Both the position numbers and the translations under genes were made by a program. 64,000 bases of DNA, from positions 62,001 to 126,000 of the forward strand of contig NZ_JBEGIK010000001.1 of assembly GCF_040675855.1 (NCBI RefSeq), read 5' to 3'. This stretch comes from Microbacterium sp. LWH3-1.2. GTDB lineage: Bacteria > Actinomycetota > Actinomycetes > Actinomycetales > Microbacteriaceae. This document shows positions 49,185 through 56,911 of this stretch, piece after piece. Position 1 is the first letter of the stretch. The number at the start of each line of letters is the position of its first letter. The notes below the pieces were generated by a model that was not told where the DNA came from, ran no database searches, and saw only the letters and a list, made by a program, of their open reading frames with translations.

Positions 49185-49934
49185 ATGTCGACCACCGCCC
49201 TCCTCGACCGTCCCACCACCGCCGCTCCCGTCCGCCACCTCCGCGCCGTGAATCACCCGGCCGCGGTCGAGGCGCCCGCCGCCCCGGCACCCGAGCCCGC
49301 GCAGCCCGGCGGTCGCGCCCTGCCCGCCGGCACGGCGCCGCGCGGCTTCGCCCTCTACGTCGGCATCGACGAGGCCAAGGCCGCCGCTTCCGGTGTGAAC
49401 CTCGGCGTGCTCGTCGACGCTCTCCGCCGCACGCTCGCCGAGCTCGCCCCGTCCGCCGAGACCTACGCCACGGTCGCCCTCGCGCCGGTCGGCTCGGGCG
49501 GCCGCGACGTCGACGTCGTGCGCCTCGCGCTGCACGAGCCGTCGGCCGTCGCCCGCACCAGGCAGGAGGAGCCCGAGGACGAAGAGCCGGCTTCGGGCGG
49601 CGTGGTCGTCGACATCTCGCGCAAGCGCGTCCTCATCGACGGCGAATCTGCCGCCTTCACCTTCAAGGAGTTCGAGCTGCTGCAGTATCTCGTACTCCGC
49701 GAGGGTCGCACGATCGAGCGCACCGAGCTCGTGACCTCGCTCTGGCAGGGCGCGACCGACGACGACGCCCCGGGCGAGCGGACCATCGACGTGCACGTCC
49801 GCCGCCTCCGCGCCAAGCTCGGCCGCTACGAAGACATCGTCCGCACGGTGCGCGGCGTCGGCTACCGCTTCGACCGCCACGCCGACGTCGTCATCCGCTA
49901 CGGCCACGGCACCCCGTCGCCTGACCGCTTCTGA
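49185..49934 (+). CDS. Winged-helix (OmpR/PhoB-type) transcriptional regulator without receiver domain
   Basis: 249-aa protein. The C-terminal Trans_reg_C domain (~145-240) has FTFKEFELLQYLVLREGRTI, ERTIDVHVRRLRAKLGRY and VRTVRGVGYRFDRH. The N-terminal half has no REC domain: an Ala/Pro-rich segment (1-50) and a small alpha/beta part (GFALYVGIDEAKAAASGVNL) of unknown type. So it is not a classical response regulator. Upstream lies the leaderless Cys-rich short ORF. Confidence 0.85.
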   Translation: MSTTALLDRPTTAAPVRHLRAVNHPAAVEAPAAPAPEPAQPGGRALPAGTAPRGFALYVGIDEAKAAASGVNLGVLVDALRRTLAELAPSAETYATVALAPVGSGGRDVDVVRLALHEPSAVARTRQEEPEDEEPASGGVVVDISRKRVLIDGESAAFTFKEFELLQYLVLREGRTIERTELVTSLWQGATDDDAPGERTIDVHVRRLRAKLGRYEDIVRTVRGVGYRFDRHADVVIRYGHGTPSPDRF

Positions 49935-50054
49935 TCCGCGCCGCCCGAGCGGACGACCCGACGCATCCGGCCGCTCCCGAGCGCGTCGGGTGCCGTTCTC
50001 GACGGCTCGCGAAGACGGAACGGATGTCGGAGGGCGGGGCGTAGGGTGGGCGGC

Positions 50055-51062
50055 ATGACCACCTCGCTCTCGCGCATTCCTCGGACGAGGGACGCGGAGC
50101 GTTTCGATCAGCGGGCGACCGCCCGCGATCCCCGGCCCGATCACGGCCGGCCGCTCGAGACGGAGTACCGACCACGGCATCCGCTCGACCTCCGCCGGAC
50201 CGTGTTGTACCAGCGACGCGGAGCGGGCGACCCGACGATCGCGGTCTCGGGCGCGGTCATCTGGCGCGTCAGCCGCACGCCCGAGGGCATCGCGACGCTC
50301 GCGATCCGCGAGACGCACCCCGGCGTGATCCGCGGCGCGGCCTGGGGGCCTGGCCGCGAGTGGGCTCTCGCGCAGCTTCCTGCGCTGTGCGGCGCCGACG
50401 ACGACCTCGGCGACTTCGATGCGTCGCCGCATCCGCTCATCGCCGACGCCCATCACCGCAATCCGGGCCTGCGCCTCTCGCGCACGGATCTCGTGTTCGA
50501 CGCACTGGCGAGTGCGATCTTCGAGCAGAAGGTGACCGGCATGCAGGCGTTCGGCGCGTGGCGGCGCATCGTCACCTGGTGCGGCGAGCGCGCCCCCGGC
50601 CCGACGCCGGCGCCGATGTTCGCGCCGCCCACGATCGACGGCTGGCAGCACGTCCCCTCGTGGGTCTGGCACCGTTCGGGCCTCGAGCCGCCGCAGTCGA
50701 AGACCGTCGTTTCGACGGCGCGGCGCGGCGACGCCATCGTGCGCACGGTCCTCGCCGCCGGCGACGGCGAGGCCGTCGACCGCGTGCTGATCAGCCAGCC
50801 CGGCATCGGTCCGTGGACCTCGGCCGAAACCCGCATCCGGGCTCTCGGCGACCCCGACGCGGTGAGCGTCGGCGACTACCACCTGGCTCACGAGGTCGGC
50901 TACGCGCTGACCGGCCACCGGACGGACGACGAGGGGATGCTGCAGCTCTTGGCCGCGTGGCCCGGGCAGCGTCAGCGCGTCATCCGTCTCCTCGGCGCCA
51001 GCGGTGTGCGCGAACCTCGTCGTGGCGCGCGCCTGCATCCCGAGGATCACCGCGACCGCTGA
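50055..51062 (+). CDS. DNA-3-methyladenine glycosylase II-like (HhH-GPD) protein
   Basis: 335-aa base-excision glycosylase of the AlkA type. Residues ~40-150 form the N-terminal domain; the helix-hairpin-helix glycosylase core includes LASAIFEQKVTGMQAFGAWR (~154), LISQPGIGPWTSAETRIRAL (HhH, ~247) and the catalytic Asp in VSVGDYHLAHEVGYAL (~278). ATG 50055 has TAGGGT (50042-50047) 7 nt upstream, a leaderless start. No Fe-S cluster Cys are present. Confidence 0.87.
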   Translation: MTTSLSRIPRTRDAERFDQRATARDPRPDHGRPLETEYRPRHPLDLRRTVLYQRRGAGDPTIAVSGAVIWRVSRTPEGIATLAIRETHPGVIRGAAWGPGREWALAQLPALCGADDDLGDFDASPHPLIADAHHRNPGLRLSRTDLVFDALASAIFEQKVTGMQAFGAWRRIVTWCGERAPGPTPAPMFAPPTIDGWQHVPSWVWHRSGLEPPQSKTVVSTARRGDAIVRTVLAAGDGEAVDRVLISQPGIGPWTSAETRIRALGDPDAVSVGDYHLAHEVGYALTGHRTDDEGMLQLLAAWPGQRQRVIRLLGASGVREPRRGARLHPEDHRDR

Positions 51063-51076
51063 CGTCGACGTTCGCG

Positions 51077-51121
51077 AGGCAGCGACCCGGCGCTCCTGAG
51101 AACCGTCGGGTCGCTGCCTCC
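51077..51121. terminator. Bidirectional terminator between the glycosylase and rtcB
   Basis: GAGGCAGCGACCCG (51077-51090) pairs over 14 bp, without mismatch, with CGGGTCGCTGCCTC (51108-51121), loop 17 nt. It lies between the convergent stops at 51062 and 51124. Confidence 0.85.
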
Positions 51122-51123
51122 GT

Positions 51124-52293
51124 TCAGTCGCCCTTCACGTTGACGAGTTGCCGCAGCGTATGGCGCACGGCGACGAGGTCGGCCGCGTCGGCCATGACCC
51201 GGTCGATCGGCTTGTACGCCTGCGGGATCTCGTCCAGGAACGCGTCGGTGTCGCGGAACTCGATCCCCCTCATGGCCGCGCGCAGCTGGTCGTGCGTGAA
51301 GGTGCGGCGCGCCGCGCTCCGCGAGTACTCGCGACCCGCACCGTGCGGCGAGGAGTTCAGCGACAGCGGGTTGCCGAGGCCCTCCACGACGTAGGATGCG
51401 GTGCCCATCGAACCGGGGATGAGGCCCGGCCGACCGGCGTCCGCCTGGATCGCGCCCTTGCGGGACACCCACACCTGCGTGCCGAAGTGCTTCTCCGACT
51501 CCGTGAAGTTGTGGTGGCAGTTGATCCGCTCGTGCTCGATCACAGTCGTACCCATGATCTCCGAGAGCTGACGTGCGACGCGGTCCATCATCTCCTCACG
51601 ATTGAGAAGAGCGAAGTGCTGCGCCCACCGCAGCTCACGGATGTACGCGCGGAACTCCGGCGTGCCCTCGACGAGGTACGCGAGGTCGGGGTCGGCAAGC
51701 TCGATCCACCACTGCTTGGCCAGGCGCTGCGCGACACCGATGTGGTGCGTGGCGATCTTGTTCCCGACGCCCCTCGAACCGGAGTGGAGGAACATCCACA
51801 CGCGGTCGAGCTCATCGACCGACACCTCGATGAAGTGGTTGCCCGACCCCAGCGAACCGAGCTGCAGCCGCCAATGGCCGGCGTACCGCGCCGGGTCGAA
51901 CTCGGCCTTCTCGGCGAGCTCCTCCAGCTCCGCGACCCGGGGCTCGGCGGTGGCGACCACTTTGCGGTTGTCACGCCCGGCCGAGAGCGGAACGGCCCGC
52001 TCGATCTGCTCACGCAGCTGCGTGAGATCGTGCGCGACGAGCTGCGCCTTCGTGAACTGGGTGCGTACGGCGATCATGCCGCAGCCGATGTCGACCCCGA
52101 CGGCGGCGGGCATGATGGCCCCGAGCGTCGGGATGACCGACCCGACGGTCGCGCCCTTCCCGAGATGGGCATCGGGCATGAGGGCCAGATGCGGGTGGAT
52201 GAACGGCATGCGGGACGAGGTGCGGGCCTGCTCGACGGTCTTCTCGTCGATCAGGCTCGCCCACGAGAGCAGCCGGTCTGTGAGCCTCTCCAT
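51124..52293 (-). CDS. rtcB: RNA-splicing ligase RtcB
   Basis: 389-aa GTP-dependent 3'-phosphate/5'-OH RNA ligase. Metal and guanylation sites: GVDIGCGMIAVRTQF with the metal-binding Asp/Cys (~75-89), GSLGSGNHFIEV (~149), FLHSGSRGVGNKIA (His, ~170), ERINCHHNFTE (~245), GSMGTASYVVEG (~290) and the guanylated His in SSPHGAGREYSRSAAR (~315). ATG 52293 follows AAAGGAATC. Involved in tRNA/rRNA repair after stress. No rtcA, rtcR or Y RNA gene is evident beside it. Confidence 0.95.
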   Translation of the reverse strand: MERLTDRLLSWASLIDEKTVEQARTSSRMPFIHPHLALMPDAHLGKGATVGSVIPTLGAIMPAAVGVDIGCGMIAVRTQFTKAQLVAHDLTQLREQIERAVPLSAGRDNRKVVATAEPRVAELEELAEKAEFDPARYAGHWRLQLGSLGSGNHFIEVSVDELDRVWMFLHSGSRGVGNKIATHHIGVAQRLAKQWWIELADPDLAYLVEGTPEFRAYIRELRWAQHFALLNREEMMDRVARQLSEIMGTTVIEHERINCHHNFTESEKHFGTQVWVSRKGAIQADAGRPGLIPGSMGTASYVVEGLGNPLSLNSSPHGAGREYSRSAARRTFTHDQLRAAMRGIEFRDTDAFLDEIPQAYKPIDRVMADAADLVAVRHTLRQLVNVKGD

Positions 52294-52315
52294 GATTCCT
52301 TTCCTTGCGAGCTCA

Positions 52316-52333
52316 CGCACCCGTTCGGGTGCG
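52316..52333 (-). promoter_or_regulatory. Hairpin in the rtcB leader
   Basis: CGCACCC (52316-52322) pairs perfectly with GGGTGCG (52327-52333), tetraloop GTTC. It lies 23 nt upstream of the rtcB start and could fold in its 5' UTR. Confidence 0.45.
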
Positions 52334-52420
52334 CGGGGGGCGGGCCGTCGGTCCGGAGTTCCCCGGGAAAGGGAAACGCCCCGGACCTGTGCGGTGCGGG
52401 GCGTGGATCAGCGGATGCTG

Positions 52421-52513
52421 CTACACGGCCTGCGCCGGAGGGGACGACTCGTAACGGCCCTTGGGCTGCTGACCCAGGACCGCCTCGAAACGGAGTTCGC
52501 GCTCGGCGTTCAT
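52421..52513 (-). CDS. Possible 30-aa protein upstream of rtcB
   Basis: Short frame MNAERELRFEAVLGQQPKGR followed by ten more residues, with a purine-rich GAGGACGACGG before the ATG. It is on the rtcB strand, 127 nt upstream. Protein-like but too short to prove; no family is recognised. The rest of 52294-52725 holds only the hairpin above and nothing else recognisable. Confidence 0.4.
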   Translation of the reverse strand: MNAERELRFEAVLGQQPKGRYESSPPAQAV

Positions 52514-52725
52514 CCGTCGTCCTCTCGGCTCGCTCGTGAGGCCGCGCCGGTCGGCGCAGCCCCGCAACGCTAGAGGACGGCGGCGCGCGGCGTCAAGTGG
52601 CGCGACCGCCCGCCTCCGAAGAAGGCGTGACGACACCCTGTCTTGTGGATGTCGGAGGTGCCGACGACACTGGGACGCGCCACGCGGCCGGGCGCGGCAT
52701 CCACCACCCACTTCAGGAGTTCGAC

Positions 52726-53142
52726 ATGCCCAGCCTCAACCCGTATCTCTCCTTCAAGAACCAAGCCCGTGAGGCGATGACCTTCTACCAGACCGTTTTC
52801 GGGGGCGACCTCGACATCTCGACGTTCGGCCAGTTCGAGGGGATGGTGCAGGACCCCTCCGAGAACGATCTCGTGATGCACGCACAGCTCACCAGCCCCG
52901 ACGGCTTCGTCCTGATGGGCGCCGACACGCCCACCGGCATGAACTACGAGAAGCCGGCCGGCATCTCGGTCTCGGTGAGCGGTGACGACGAGGCCTCGCT
53001 GCAGGGCTTCTGGGACAAGCTCGCCGACGGCGGCACCATCACGATGCCGTACGACACGCCGCCGTGGGGCGGCAAGTTCGGCATGCTCACCGACCGCTTC
53101 GGCATCGACTGGATGGTGGCGGTCAACGCGCGGCAGGGCTGA
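52726..53142 (+). CDS. VOC-family (PhnB/glyoxalase-like) protein
   Basis: 138-aa vicinal-oxygen-chelate fold protein of the PhnB/3-demethylubiquinone-methyltransferase-like class. Typical segments: PYLSFKNQAREAMTFYQTVF (~6-25), VMHAQLTSPDGFVLMGADTP (~50), PWGGKFGMLTDRFGIDWMV (~115). The first metal His of PhnB (H before L in ...DLVMHAQL) is present. ATG 52726 follows CAGGAGTTCGAC. Function unknown. Confidence 0.85.
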   Translation: MPSLNPYLSFKNQAREAMTFYQTVFGGDLDISTFGQFEGMVQDPSENDLVMHAQLTSPDGFVLMGADTPTGMNYEKPAGISVSVSGDDEASLQGFWDKLADGGTITMPYDTPPWGGKFGMLTDRFGIDWMVAVNARQG

Positions 53143-53149
53143 GCAGGTC

Positions 53150-53178
53150 GCGGACTCCGGCGAGAGGCCGGGGTCCGC
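53150..53178 (+). terminator. Hairpin terminator after the VOC gene
   Basis: GCGGACTCCGGC (53150-53161) and GCCGGGGTCCGC (53167-53178) pair with one T-G wobble and a 5-nt loop, 7 nt after the stop. Confidence 0.75.
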
Positions 53179-53198
53179 GCTCGCCGTGTCGGGCGCGA

Positions 53199-53362
53199 TC
53201 AGGCGGCCTCGCTGTCGTCGATGGGGTGTCGATGAAGGCGTGGCTGCTCTCGAGCAGCTGCTCCGCGAAGGCGACCGCGGCGTCCTCGGCGGACGAGCCG
53301 GGATCGGTGGACCGTGCGAGGGGCGAGGTGCCGAGCGTGAGCGGGCCGACGTCGAGGGACAT
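53199..53362 (-). pseudogene. Remnant of an oxidoreductase gene, N-terminal fragment
   Basis: The frame starts MSLDVGPLTLGTSPLARSTD and continues EDAAVAFAEQLLESSHAFIDT (to ~45), which looks like the N-terminus of an actinobacterial aldo/keto-reductase-like or related dehydrogenase. It then loses protein character. In a second frame the DNA ends IDDSEAA-stop at 53199, which could be the original C-terminus, implying a large internal deletion. The parent family is a guess. Confidence 0.45.
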
Positions 53363-53471
53363 GAGGTCCGTACCGTGTGGTGGGTCCTTCCGACCTAGCG
53401 AGCGGCACCGGCCGGTAGGCCCCCGGAGGCCCGGCGCCCGCCCGCCGCCGCCGCGGCCCTAGGCTGGCGAC

Positions 53472-53696
53472 ATGACCACGACGCGGAAGGGCTGGACGCG
53501 GGGACACTCGGGCTGGGCGCTCGGCACGGCCCTGATGTTCACGCTGGGGATCGTCTTCGGGCTCATCTGGGGAAACGTGCTGCTGGGCGTCGTGCTCGCC
53601 GCGGCGGTGTCGATCGGCTGGCTGATGGCTTACGAGTCCTGGCGTGGGCGCAGCGTCGGCCTCGAGAACCGCGACGACGACGGCGCCCGGCTGTAG
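53472..53696 (+). CDS. Small membrane protein
   Basis: 74-aa protein with two TM helices, ALGTALMFTLGIVFGLIWG (~16-34) and VLLGVVLAAAVSIGWLMAYE (~36-55), a basic N-terminus and an acidic tail. ATG 53472 is 6 nt after TAGGCT (53460-53465), a leaderless start. No family is recognised. Confidence 0.7.
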   Translation: MTTTRKGWTRGHSGWALGTALMFTLGIVFGLIWGNVLLGVVLAAAVSIGWLMAYESWRGRSVGLENRDDDGARL

Positions 53697-53765
53697 CCGG
53701 AGGCCGGACACCCCTACCCCTCGCCGCCGCCGCGTCGTATCGTGAGCGCGAGGAGGTGGTCCGCC

Positions 53766-53951
53766 ATGCAGGCGAGCGTCGGCGATCGCGTGATCATCCA
53801 CGGCCGCGTAGTCGGTGCCGTGGAGCGCGCGGGTGAGGTCATCGAGGTCCGGGGCAGCGAGGAGAACCCGCTGCTGGTGGTCCGCTACGACGACGGGCAT
53901 GAGGCGATCCTGTCGCCGGGAAGCGACTGCGAAGTCCGGCACGCGTCCTGA
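53766..53951 (+). CDS. DUF1918 protein
   Basis: 61-aa SH3-like actinobacterial protein. It matches DUF1918 closely: MQASVGDRVIIHGRVVGAVE, AGEVIEVRG, and LLVVRYDDGHEAILSPGSDC at the end. GAGGAGGTGGTCCGCC precedes ATG 53766. Role unknown. Confidence 0.82.
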   Translation: MQASVGDRVIIHGRVVGAVERAGEVIEVRGSEENPLLVVRYDDGHEAILSPGSDCEVRHAS

Positions 53952-54107
53952 GACGCGCGCCGGACGCGGCTCCGTCCGGCCCAGCCGACCCGACTCGTCG
54001 TCGGCGTCACCCTCGGCGTCGGAGCAGGCCGACACGAAGAGGATGCCGCCGCCCGCCGTGAACGCGCCGCCCGCCTCGCCCCTCGCAGAGCGCCGGTACG
54101 AGCCGCG

Positions 54108-54302
54108 TCAGCCCCACTGGGTGAGCTTGTCGGGGTTGCGCATGATGAAGACGTCGGTGATCCGGCCGTCCCGCACCTCGCGCGTGACGAGCGCGTCGGC
54201 CACGCCATGAAGCGTCGCGAGGAAGCCGAGTCCGTCGGGAGTCTCCACCGGGGGGAGCACCGCATCGGGCGCCAGGCGCGGCAGGGGCGCGGTGCTCGGC
54301 AC
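54108..54302 (-). pseudogene. C-terminal fragment, probably of an ECF41-type sigma factor
   Basis: About 64 residues ending DALVTREVRDGRITDVFIMR then NPDKLTQWG. The GRI...VxNPDKL ending is characteristic of the SnoaL-like C-terminal domain of ECF41/SigJ sigma factors. The sigma domains are absent: a stop codon lies just before the GTG at 54302. Truncated and presumably non-functional. The surrounding 53952-54402 holds no intact gene. Confidence 0.5.
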
Positions 54303-54402
54303 TCAGACGTCGCGGACTGGCTCGCCGAACTCGGCTGACGGACCCGCAGGGCGTAGGTCTACGCTGAGCGGGGGTTCGGAGTCACACGCACCGGGAGGAC
54401 TC

Positions 54403-55149
54403 GTGAGACTCGCCATCGCCGGCGGCACCGGCATGACGGGCGGGCACATCGCGGCGATCGCGCGCGAGCGCGGACACGATGGCGTCATCCTGTCGCGCCG
54501 CACGGGCGTCGAACTGCTGAGCGGTGCGGGCCTCGCGGGCACGCTCGACGGCGTCGACGCGCTCATCGACGTCACCAACGTGACGACCGCGAAGCCCGAC
54601 GTGTCGGTCATGTTCTTCGCCGGTGCCACGAAGAGCCTGCTCGCAGCCGAGCGCATCGCACACGTCGCGCATCACCTGGCACTGACCATCGTCGGCGCCG
54701 AGGCCGCGCCGGACGGCTACTACGCCGGAAAGCTGGTGCAGGAGCGGCTGGTCGCCGGCAGCGACGTGCCGTGGACGATCCTGCGCGCGACCCAGTTCCA
54801 CGAGTACGCGGCGATGGTCTACCACCGCGGCCACGCCGGCGCCCACGTCGCCCCGTCCGGCCGTGTGCAGCCCATCGCCGTGCACGAGGTCGCCGCGCAT
54901 CTCGTCGACCTCGCCGAACAAGGCCCCGCGGGCCGCACGACCGACCTCGCCGGACCGCAAGAGGAGAGCCTGGCAGACATGGTGCACCGCTACGCCCACG
55001 CGATCGGCCGTCGCGCGCCGGTCCCCGTCGTGAACACGCCGGGCGCCCTCGGCCGCGCCCTCCGTTCGGGCGCGCTGCTTCCCGGTCCCGAAGCGCTGCG
55101 CGGCACTCAGACGTTCGCCGAGTGGCTCGACGCCCTGCCCGACGCCTGA
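54403..55149 (+). CDS. NmrA/SDR-type NAD(P)-binding protein
   Basis: 248-aa atypical short-chain dehydrogenase. The dinucleotide motif MRLAIAGGTGMTGGHIAAIA is at the N-terminus; IDVTNVTTAKP (~62) and the YYAGKLVQERLVAGSDVPWT segment (~105) replace the active-site YxxxK region; ILRATQFHEYA is typical of NmrA-like proteins. GTG 54403 follows GGGAGGACTC. Often regulatory or quinone-reducing; substrate unknown. Confidence 0.85.
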   Translation: MRLAIAGGTGMTGGHIAAIARERGHDGVILSRRTGVELLSGAGLAGTLDGVDALIDVTNVTTAKPDVSVMFFAGATKSLLAAERIAHVAHHLALTIVGAEAAPDGYYAGKLVQERLVAGSDVPWTILRATQFHEYAAMVYHRGHAGAHVAPSGRVQPIAVHEVAAHLVDLAEQGPAGRTTDLAGPQEESLADMVHRYAHAIGRRAPVPVVNTPGALGRALRSGALLPGPEALRGTQTFAEWLDALPDA

Positions 55150-55156
55150 AGCCGGG

Positions 55157-55201
55157 ACGGATGCTGCGGCCCGGCGCGGTGCGCCGGGCCGCAGCATCCG
55201 T
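55157..55201. terminator. 21-bp perfect hairpin between convergent genes
   Basis: Arms 55157-55177 (ACGGATGCTGCGGCCCGG then CGC) and 55181-55201 pair without mismatch around GGT. It fills the gap between the stop at 55149 and the aldo/keto reductase stop at 55203; bidirectional. Confidence 0.85.
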
Positions 55202-55202
55202 G

Positions 55203-56036
55203 TCACATCTCCTCGTGGGTGAGCGGGTCACCGTTCCACAGGCGCCCGCGCTCGAGCGCGCTGATGGCGGCGAGCTGATCGTCGGTGAGCGTGAAGCCGA
55301 AGACGTCCGCGTTCTCGCGCTGGCGGTCCGAATCGGCCGACTTGGGGATCGGCGTGCTGCCGAGGTGTGTGTGCCAGCGGAGCACCACCTGCGTCGGAGT
55401 GACGTCGTGGACCGTGGCGAGCTCGGTGAGGATCTGCTCGGTCAGCAGCTCGCTGCGTCGGGCGAGCGGGCTCCAGCTCTCGGTGCGGATGCCGTGGGTC
55501 CTGTGGAACGCCCGCAGCTGCTCCTGCGGGAAGTACGGGTGCAGCTCCACCTGGTTGACCGCCGGCACGACGCCCGTCTCTTCGATGAGCTGGGTGAGCT
55601 GGTCCTCGGTGAAGTTCGAGACGCCGATCGAGCGGACGAGCCCCAGCTCGCGCGCCTCGATCATGCCGCGCCAGGTGTCGACGTACTTGCCGACGCTGGG
55701 GTTCGGCCAATGGATCAGCTGCAGGTCGATGCGGTCCAGGCCCAGCAGGTCCAGCGAACCCTTGATGCTGTCGATCGCCTCCTGCCGGCCATGGTGGCGT
55801 CCGGGGATCTTGGACGCGACCAGCAGCTTGCCGCGGTCGACGTCACTGCGCCGCACCGCCTCACCGACCTCGCGCTCGTTCTCGTAGTTGACCGCGGTGT
55901 CGAGCAGCCGGTAGCCCGCGTCGATCGCCGCGACGATCGCCGCGATCCCCTCCTCGCCTCGCAGGTGGTAGGTGCCGAGTCCCAGCTCGGGGAACCAGGC
56001 ACCGTCGTTCAAGGTCACGGTGGGGATCGCGCTCAT
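55203..56036 (-). CDS. Aldo/keto reductase
   Basis: 277-aa NADPH-dependent TIM-barrel reductase of the AKR5/2,5-diketo-gluconate-reductase group. Catalytic tetrad: Asp in GYRLLDTAVNYENEREVG (Asp and Tyr, ~45-58), Lys in LLVASKIPG (~75) and His in LQLIHWPNP (~110). Cofactor segments are IGVSNF (~140), VNQVELHPYFPQEQL (~160) and TPIPKSADSDRQREN (~235). ATG 56036. No operon partner. Confidence 0.93.
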   Translation of the reverse strand: MSAIPTVTLNDGAWFPELGLGTYHLRGEEGIAAIVAAIDAGYRLLDTAVNYENEREVGEAVRRSDVDRGKLLVASKIPGRHHGRQEAIDSIKGSLDLLGLDRIDLQLIHWPNPSVGKYVDTWRGMIEARELGLVRSIGVSNFTEDQLTQLIEETGVVPAVNQVELHPYFPQEQLRAFHRTHGIRTESWSPLARRSELLTEQILTELATVHDVTPTQVVLRWHTHLGSTPIPKSADSDRQRENADVFGFTLTDDQLAAISALERGRLWNGDPLTHEEM

Positions 56037-56181
56037 GGTTCCATCCTGCCCTGCTCCTCCCGCGCGGGGCGCGCGTCGTCGCAGGTCGTCACGGACGATC
56101 GTCGACGTCGAGGGTGCTGCCTCGAACGTACGGGCGCCCGCCACGAGGTGGGGAGGGGGTTGTGCCGTAGTGCCCGGAGGG

Positions 56182-56811
56182 CTACGAGCCGACCGGGACC
56201 GATCCCGGCCTGGCGCCGACGAGGGTCTCGGCCGCGCGCGCGGTACGGGCGGCGAACCGGGCCGTGTCGGTGCCGCGGGCGAGGGACTGCGCGTTGAGCC
56301 CGTCGATCATGCCGAGGAGCTCCCACGCCACCTCGCCGGGCTCGGTGGTCGAGAACGCGCCGGTGCGGCATCCGTCCGCGATGATCGACTCGACGAGCGA
56401 CTGCCAGCGCTCCATCTGCGCACGCACGGCGTGTGCGAGTGCGTCGTTGCGGCGGGCCATCGCCCAGCCCTCGACCCACACCACGGTGAGGTCCTCGCGC
56501 GCGGCGTCCATGAGGGTGTCGATCAGCGCGCCGAGCCGGGCCGCCGGATCGGCGACGGCGCCGACGAGCCGCTCGACGTCGCGCACCTCCTCGTCGACGA
56601 GGTCGGCATAGACGCGCGCCACGAGGTCGTCCATGGACGGCTGATAATGCGCGACGAGGCCCGACGCGACCCCCGCCCGCTCCGCCACGGCGCGCAGCGT
56701 GAGCGCCCGGAGGCCGTGCTCATGTGCGATCGCCGTCGCCGCTGCGACGATCTCGGCGGCCCGTTCGGCAGGAGCCTTGCGGGTGCGCGGCCGTGACGAT
56801 GTGCTTGACAT
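56182..56811 (-). CDS. TetR-family regulator of the agmatine deiminase cluster
   Basis: 209-aa TetR protein. HTH: ERAAEIVAAATAIAHEHGLR, LTLRAVAERAGVASGLVAHY (~40-60). The ligand domain has the TetR_C_6 style VVWVEGWAMARRNDALAHAV (~118). Divergent from the agmatine deiminase gene, 100 bp apart, with an inverted repeat in between (56840-56855). It likely represses itself and the neighbour operon. Confidence 0.9.
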   Translation of the reverse strand: MSSTSSRPRTRKAPAERAAEIVAAATAIAHEHGLRALTLRAVAERAGVASGLVAHYQPSMDDLVARVYADLVDEEVRDVERLVGAVADPAARLGALIDTLMDAAREDLTVVWVEGWAMARRNDALAHAVRAQMERWQSLVESIIADGCRTGAFSTTEPGEVAWELLGMIDGLNAQSLARGTDTARFAARTARAAETLVGARPGSVPVGS

Positions 56812-56823
56812 GGTCTCGCCAGC

Positions 56824-56855
56824 ATAGGTATCTTTCCTATTGATCGCTAGATCAA
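56824..56855. promoter_or_regulatory. TetR operator and promoter in the divergent region
   Basis: TTGATC-GCTA-GATCAA (56840-56855) is a perfect 6-bp inverted repeat; ATAGG (56824-56828) and CCTAT (56836-56840) form a second. On the minus strand TTGATC, 17 nt, GATACC gives a promoter for tetR that the repeat overlaps. Confidence 0.6.
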
Positions 56856-56911
56856 TTACTTCGCGGAACGGCGGGGCCCGTGTCGCGAGACGACCGAACG
56901 AAGGGGCGACG

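Noticed and set aside
52340..52440. A tRNA or Y-RNA-like gene next to rtcB
   Set aside because: No cloverleaf, T-loop GTTC in the correct place, or CCA end could be built on either strand.
53952..54107. Minus-strand lipoprotein-like start (ILFVSACSDAEGDADDE)
   Set aside because: No proper signal peptide or start codon and the downstream frame has no protein character.
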